Origin: Plectrocnemia conspersa
Lineage: Eukaryota; Arthropoda; Insecta; Trichoptera; Polycentropodidae
Length of the DNA stretch: 64,000 nucleotides
NCBI GenBank assembly: GCA_009617715.1
Contig: VTFK01000243.1
Coordinates: forward strand, 958,339-1,022,338
Direction: 5' to 3'
The notes below the pieces were generated by a model. The model was not told the origin of the DNA and made no database searches. It worked only from the letters and a program-made list of their open reading frames with translations. The position numbers and the translations under genes were made by a program. Positions within the stretch are counted from its first letter, which is position 1. Each line of letters opens with the position of its first letter. This document shows, one piece after another, positions 59,888 through 64,000 of this stretch.

Positions 59888-60801
59888 GGTGGGGCTCAAC
59901 GTTTTGACGTGGAATTCACGCGGATTCCGAAATAAAACTGGAGAACTGGAACTGCTGATCAGTGAGTACAAAATTGATATTGTCGTAATCACCGAATCTT
60001 ACCTCAAACCACACGTCAACGTTTTATACCGAACTTTGTCTGCCTCCGGAGGGACCGTCTCTCAAGGCCAGGCGGAGGGGTCGCGATATTTATAAAAAAA
60101 ATCAATTAAACACGCGCGCATTACAACAAACACGACTAATCTTGAAACTGTCGCGATACAAATTAAACACGATAATAAATTAATAATAATTGTCGCGGGG
60201 TATAATTCTCCCGGTGACAGGTTGCTTCGAGGTGACCTTGATGATGTGTTTCGTCTTGGAGAATCCGTGATATTAACTGGAGACTTTAACGCGAGACACA
60301 TGCATTGGGATTGCCCCGGTGCGAATCGATCCGGTAAATTAATCTTTGATTATTTACACGATACGGACACTACTGTAAATTTTCCGAAATCCCCAACGCA
60401 TTATCCTACCAACCACACGACTCCGTCAATTCTGGACATAACGTTGGTCAAGGGTAATTCGGATTTCAAACATGCACTGCATCCAGGCTCTGTCCTCGGA
60501 CCACCTTCCAGTATTCTTTACGTTGGACGGTGAGGTCGAGATGGTGTCTGAGGTCGTTTTCAATTATGCAAAGGCTGATTGGAAGCGATTCAGAAGCATA
60601 GTAGAGTCTCGGGTATTGATTAAACGACAGAATTATACCTCAAATGACACTAAAACTATTGACGATGATATTCATTACTTAACATCCGTGATCGAGCAGG
60701 CCAAAATATCATCAATTCCGTCGCGTAAAAATATTTGGAATAACATAGAACTCACCCCAGAAATAATTAAACGTATTAAAATTAAATTAAAAATAATATG
60801 A
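59862..60801 (+). pseudogene. Jockey ORF2, endonuclease part, frameshifted
   Basis: The ORF overlaps the end of ORF1. APE-type endonuclease blocks appear in order: LTWNSRGFRNK (catalytic Asn region), VVITESYL (catalytic Glu), GGVAIFIKKS, GDFNARHMHW and SDHLPVFF (catalytic Asp-His). They lie in changing phases: phase 0 to about 60,035, phase 2 across about 60,040-60,100, phase 0 from about 60,104 to 60,490, then phase 1 to the stop at 60,801. The shift near 60,100 lies in an A8 run, and the last one near 60,795 is beside A-runs. All expected catalytic residues are still present. The enzyme nicks target DNA. Confidence 0.88.
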
Positions 60802-62580
60802 GAAAGCAATGGCACAAAAATAAATCGCCCCAACTTAAAACTCTAATTAACAAACTAACTGATGAAATTCGCGTTCAAATTCAAAACATCAAAAACGCTT
60901 CGTGGTCGCGTAAACTAAAAGCTTTGAAACCGGGAGATAATTCCTTATGGAGAATGACGAAATCGCTTAAAAATAAAAACTCAAATATACCACCTTTAAA
61001 AACCGGAAACAACGTAGCTAACACGACTCAGGAGAAGGTCGAGATTTTAGCTGAGACATTTTCTACATCTTATCAACTTACGCAAAATTACATTGACCAA
61101 AAAACCCAAAATAAAGTAGACCGGGCAATTAAAGATATTAGTAAAACTCCAATAGATAAAAAATCCATTAACCAAGTCGGCATATCAGAAATTCTTAGTA
61201 TTGTTAAACGATTATCAAATAGAAAGGCTCCAGGTATAGATAAATTAGAGAATATATTGATTAAAAACCTTCCTTTTGTTTGCTTTAAGTACTTAAATAA
61301 CATTTTTAATTCATGCTTATCTTTTGGATATTTCCCAATAATCTGGAAAACGGCAAAAATTCATCCGATAAAAAAACCTGGCAAAGCAGATAACATACCA
61401 ATTAACTACCGCCCGATAAGTTTACTTCCCTCATTTAGCAAATTATTTGAAAAAATTATATTATCTCGATTAAAGGAATCTCTTAATAGCAAACTCATTA
61501 ATGAGCAATTTGGTTTCCGCGAAAATCACTCGACTACGCATCAACTTAATAGATTAACAGAGCACATATCTGCCGATTTTAATATGAAAAAAAAAAGTTC
61601 TGGTCTTTTATTATTAGATATGGAAAAGGCTTTTGATACAGTATGGCATGATGGATTAATGTATAAACTTTTAAAATATGAAACTCCCTATTACATTATT
61701 CACATGTTACGGTCTTACCTGAAGAATCGAAGCTATGTTGTTTCGCTAAATAATACATTTTCGACACCGCGTAAAATACCAGCTGGTGTTCCTCAAGGAA
61801 GTATACTTGGCCCGTTTCTCTTCATTCTATATACTAATGATATTCCAATGTTAAAAAAATACTAAACTCTCAATGTACGCTGACGACACTGCAATCCTTA
61901 CTAGTTCTTATGGTCTTAAACCTATTGCAGTTAAACTTCAAAAAATCCCTTGAAAACTTAAAAAAATATTTTATGAAATGGAGAATTAAAATTAATCAAG
62001 ACAAAACAGAAGCAATAATATTCACTAAACGTAGACAACCCTTGCCTGCACCCATTAAAAGTGAACAAGGGCATAACATTGAATGGAGAGCGAGCGTTAA
62101 ATATCTGGGTATACACCTGGACTCCAGACTAAAATTCAATAAACATATAACTGAACTCCGGTCGAAAGGGCTCGGCGCCATTGCGGCTCTAAAATCAATA
62201 TTTAATAGAAAAGTGCGCTTACAATAAAAAAAAATAAAATTCTAGTCTATAGACAATTAATCAGACCTGTTTTAACTTACGCTTGTTCAGTGTGGAGTAA
62301 CGCGAGTAATAGTAATTTTAATAAACTTCAAGTAATTCAAAATAAAGCCATAAAAATAATTTATAATACACCGTTTTATACTAACTTAAAAAAAAAAACT
62401 CCACACCAAACATTTAATTCCTACCATTAAAGAATACTGTTATTATCAAACCGAAAAAATACTATAAAAAAAATCTCGCGAGACCACGCAAACCCACTAA
62501 TTTCAAGAATCGGTGATTACGACAAAGCAAAACTTAAATTTAAATACAAACATAAAATGCCTAAGCACATATTGCTTTGA
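60798..62580 (+). pseudogene. Jockey ORF2, reverse transcriptase part, frameshifted
   Basis: An open phase from 60,798 to 61,865 carries NYRPISLLPSFSKLFEKII, EQFGFRENHST, LLLLDMEKAFDTVWH (motif A aspartate) and PAGVPQGSILGPFLF (motif B). The frame then breaks beside an A7 run. The catalytic SMYADDTAILTSSYG follows in another phase with YADD at 61,876-61,887, and a further shift near 61,940 leads to MKWRIKINQDKTEAI...VKYLGIHLDS up to 62,227. Shifts near 62,225 (A9) and 62,395 (A11) separate the C-terminal blocks LVYRQLIRPVLTYACSVWSN and PTIKEYCYYQTEK. No stop interrupts a conserved block within its phase. Dead as sequenced. Confidence 0.9.
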
Positions 62581-62942
62581 TGCAGTTAAGCTCATCACAG
62601 TGTCATCAGTTTCAGGTCTACAGGGCTAGGTTTATTTACCTTTGTATGTGTTTTATTTTGTATATTATGTATTTTGTATAATTTGTTTTTCTCATCTGCT
62701 TCATTCTTTTCCAAAATTTTTTTTTTTTTTTTTTGGATTTTTTTTAAATTTGTAAAAGGTTTTATGTATTTTTCCTTTAATTTAGTATATTCTCGTATAA
62801 TTTATTATTCTTTTTATGTTATTGTATAACTTAACAATTTGTAAACAATGTAAATGGTTATGAACCAGTATTGTGCATTTAATATATCTGTATGCTATTT
62901 TACCTATGTCTATTTAAGAAATAAACTTTTTTTTTTTTTTTT
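62581..62942 (+). other. Jockey 3' UTR and oligo-T tail
   Basis: Non-coding, with an internal T18 run (62,717-62,734). AATAAA at 62,920-62,925 is followed by C and 17 T residues (62,927-62,943), the last of which may belong to the target duplication. The usual Jockey tail is poly-A. Confidence 0.75.
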
Positions 62943-62954
62943 TAAGGACACCAT
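62943..62954 (+). repeat. Target-site duplication, right copy
   Basis: TAAGGACACCAT, identical to 58,746-58,757. Confidence 0.9.
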
Positions 62955-63154
62955 CGAGACTCATTTAAACCCAAAACTAAAATTTCTCAAAAATATATAG
63001 ATTTTAAACAGCACCCTACAATAGTTTAAATAAATGCTTAGCAACACACAATTTTCTGCGAGAGCTCAGCGAATAGTATTCAACGCTTCTAAAATAAAAG
63101 AGCTGAGATACAAGAACAGATAATAACCAAATTTAAAAAGCACGATATATGAGT
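62955..63154. other. Right flank of the insertion, nothing recognised
   Basis: AT-rich, with a short gagctcagcg/gagctgaga echo near 63,062 and 63,100. Confidence 0.4.
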
Positions 63155-63345
63155 GGTATAAGTCTCTAACTGTTGACCTAAAAGACATGGGCTCCAAAAT
63201 TCGAATCTTATATGGACCTTGGTATTTTAAAATTTATTATTTATAAAAATTATGTTGACTTAGATTTTCCTAATCTCACGGTTGAATATCGTAATAATCA
63301 TTATTAATTAAAATCAAGCTAGGCTGTATATATTAGGTATTGAAA
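63155..63345 (+). repeat. tRNA-like SINE, most complete copy
   Basis: The head has an A-box-like GTGGTATAAGTCTC near 63,153 and a worn B-box region (gggctccaaaattcgaatc, about 63,190-63,208) followed by TTATATGGACCTTGG. The body is AT-rich. The tail module tttcctaatctcacggttg...atcgtaataat...aatcaagctagg ends near 63,322. Heads match the copies at 23.1 and 53.5 kb and tails match those at 53.4 and 54.8 kb. Pol III origin is inferred from the box-like strings. Confidence 0.65.
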
Positions 63346-63725
63346 CAATCTCTAATAATTAACTATTTCAGATCATAAATATTATCTTATATGTATTTGA
63401 ATAAAAAAAAGATATCCTCCCATAAAGATATCTCAAGAACACTTTGTGTTTTATTATTTGGCGATTCTAAATTGCTAAATTTTCTAAGCTGTATTTGACG
63501 GAAGATGAAAAAAATTCATTAAAAAGGGATTTGGTGAAATTGATTGATATTATTAATAACACCAGATTTCAACAAATCAATATTTTCCAATGCGTTCCAT
63601 GAAGGTTTGTCAAAAGATTTAGCTATGAGAAGTCTTAAACAATATTTTTTTACGTCATCCATTTAAACAACATGATCGCAAATAACATTTTGAAAACACC
63701 TGTCGTAATATAATAGTTCATAGGA
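63346..63725. other. AT-rich intergenic DNA, nothing recognised
   Basis: Low to moderate complexity. No frame. Confidence 0.45.
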
Positions 63726-64000
63726 CATCATTGTCGGAAGTAAACAATGACGGGCCGCGGTCACAAAGCGGTCTCTTCCCATACCGATTCACAAAATAAT
63801 TACATACAATGAGCGCGTAACAATTTTACTCATTTCACAGCACAAACACAATCGACCATTGATGATGGCGTACAGGTAAATATATCATAAACGATTGATG
63901 ATGACCGGTCAGTCGCAATTGGACCATTGACGGTGGACGTCGGTGATGTTGGAAATTGGCAATCACGAAAAAAAATCATTGACTCGTCATATCAAACGAC
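63726..64000. promoter_or_regulatory. Island with repeated GACCATTGA strings, runs off the window
   Basis: GACCATTGATGATGGCG near 63,853 and GACCATTGACGGTGG near 63,922 repeat a Sox/TCF-like CCATTGA core. CATACAATGAGC lies near 63,803. Related gattgatgatg strings occur near 63,892. Cut by the window end. Confidence 0.35.

Larger units (their letters stand above)
58758..62942 (+). mobile_element. Jockey-clade non-LTR retrotransposon, defective
   Basis: About 4.2 kb between perfect 12-bp target duplications. Order: a leader of about 20 bp, ORF1 with zinc knuckles, ORF2 with APE-type endonuclease then reverse transcriptase, a 3' UTR of about 360 bp, an AATAAA signal and an oligo-T tail. No RNase H domain and no LTRs, as is usual for Jockey. 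The very short leader suggests 5' truncation of a longer element. Both ORFs carry frameshifts, so it is not autonomous as given. Confidence 0.92.

Noticed and set aside
1..64000. CRISPR arrays, operons, bacterial mobile elements
   Set aside because: The sequence is animal nuclear DNA. No regularly spaced repeats or prokaryotic genes were seen.

Overview
This is an AT-rich animal genomic window, almost certainly from an insect and tentatively from a lepidopteran. The evidence is a single intact, intronless SoxB gene of the insect Sox21a type, Jockey-clade non-LTR retrotransposons, a hAT MITE, a pogo/Tigger-like remnant and a tRNA-like SINE. The insect call is firm. The lepidopteran call is inference from composition and repeat style.

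Layout: the only convincing intact host gene is Sox21a on the minus strand (15,035-15,745; 236 aa), with its promoter-side GC-rich flank at about 15,746-16,130 and a probable 3' UTR to about 14,550. The rest is a gene desert of about 48 kb to the right and 15 kb to the left. AT-rich, low-complexity DNA alternates with some thirty islands of 250-600 bp that have clearly higher GC and ordinary sequence complexity but no convincing coding frame. SoxB genes are developmental regulators that in insects lie in a cluster (Dichaete, Sox21a, Sox21b) with large regulatory flanks. I therefore read these islands as candidate cis-regulatory elements. Several hold Sox-like, POU-octamer, E-box, YY1/Pho-like or CTCF-like motifs. 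Conservation cannot be tested from one sequence.

Mobile DNA: a near-complete Jockey-clade element (58,758-62,942) sits between 12-bp target-site duplications. Its ORF1 (three zinc knuckles) and ORF2 (endonuclease and reverse transcriptase) are broken by about nine frameshifts, mostly beside A-runs, with no clear internal stop inside the conserved blocks. An older relative lies at 38.63-39.34 kb. Decayed RT pieces of other families lie at 8.14, 23.32 and 26.9 kb (minus strand). There is also a 264-bp hAT MITE with an 8-bp duplication (28,341-28,604), a pogo/Tigger-like remnant (about 4.03-4.40 kb), a dispersed tRNA-like SINE (23.1, 53.5, 54.8 and 63.2 kb), an unnamed two-copy repeat (5.87 and 50.43 kb), a degraded tandem repeat of about 330 bp (16.55-17.23 kb) and a perfect 27-bp-arm hairpin at 24.36 kb.

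I found no tRNA or rRNA gene, CRISPR array or prokaryotic feature, and nothing that qualifies as a new multi-gene system. The most useful leads are the Sox21a regulatory islands, a possible unrecognised exon at 55.82-56.05 kb, and the frameshift pattern in the Jockey element, which may point to assembly errors.
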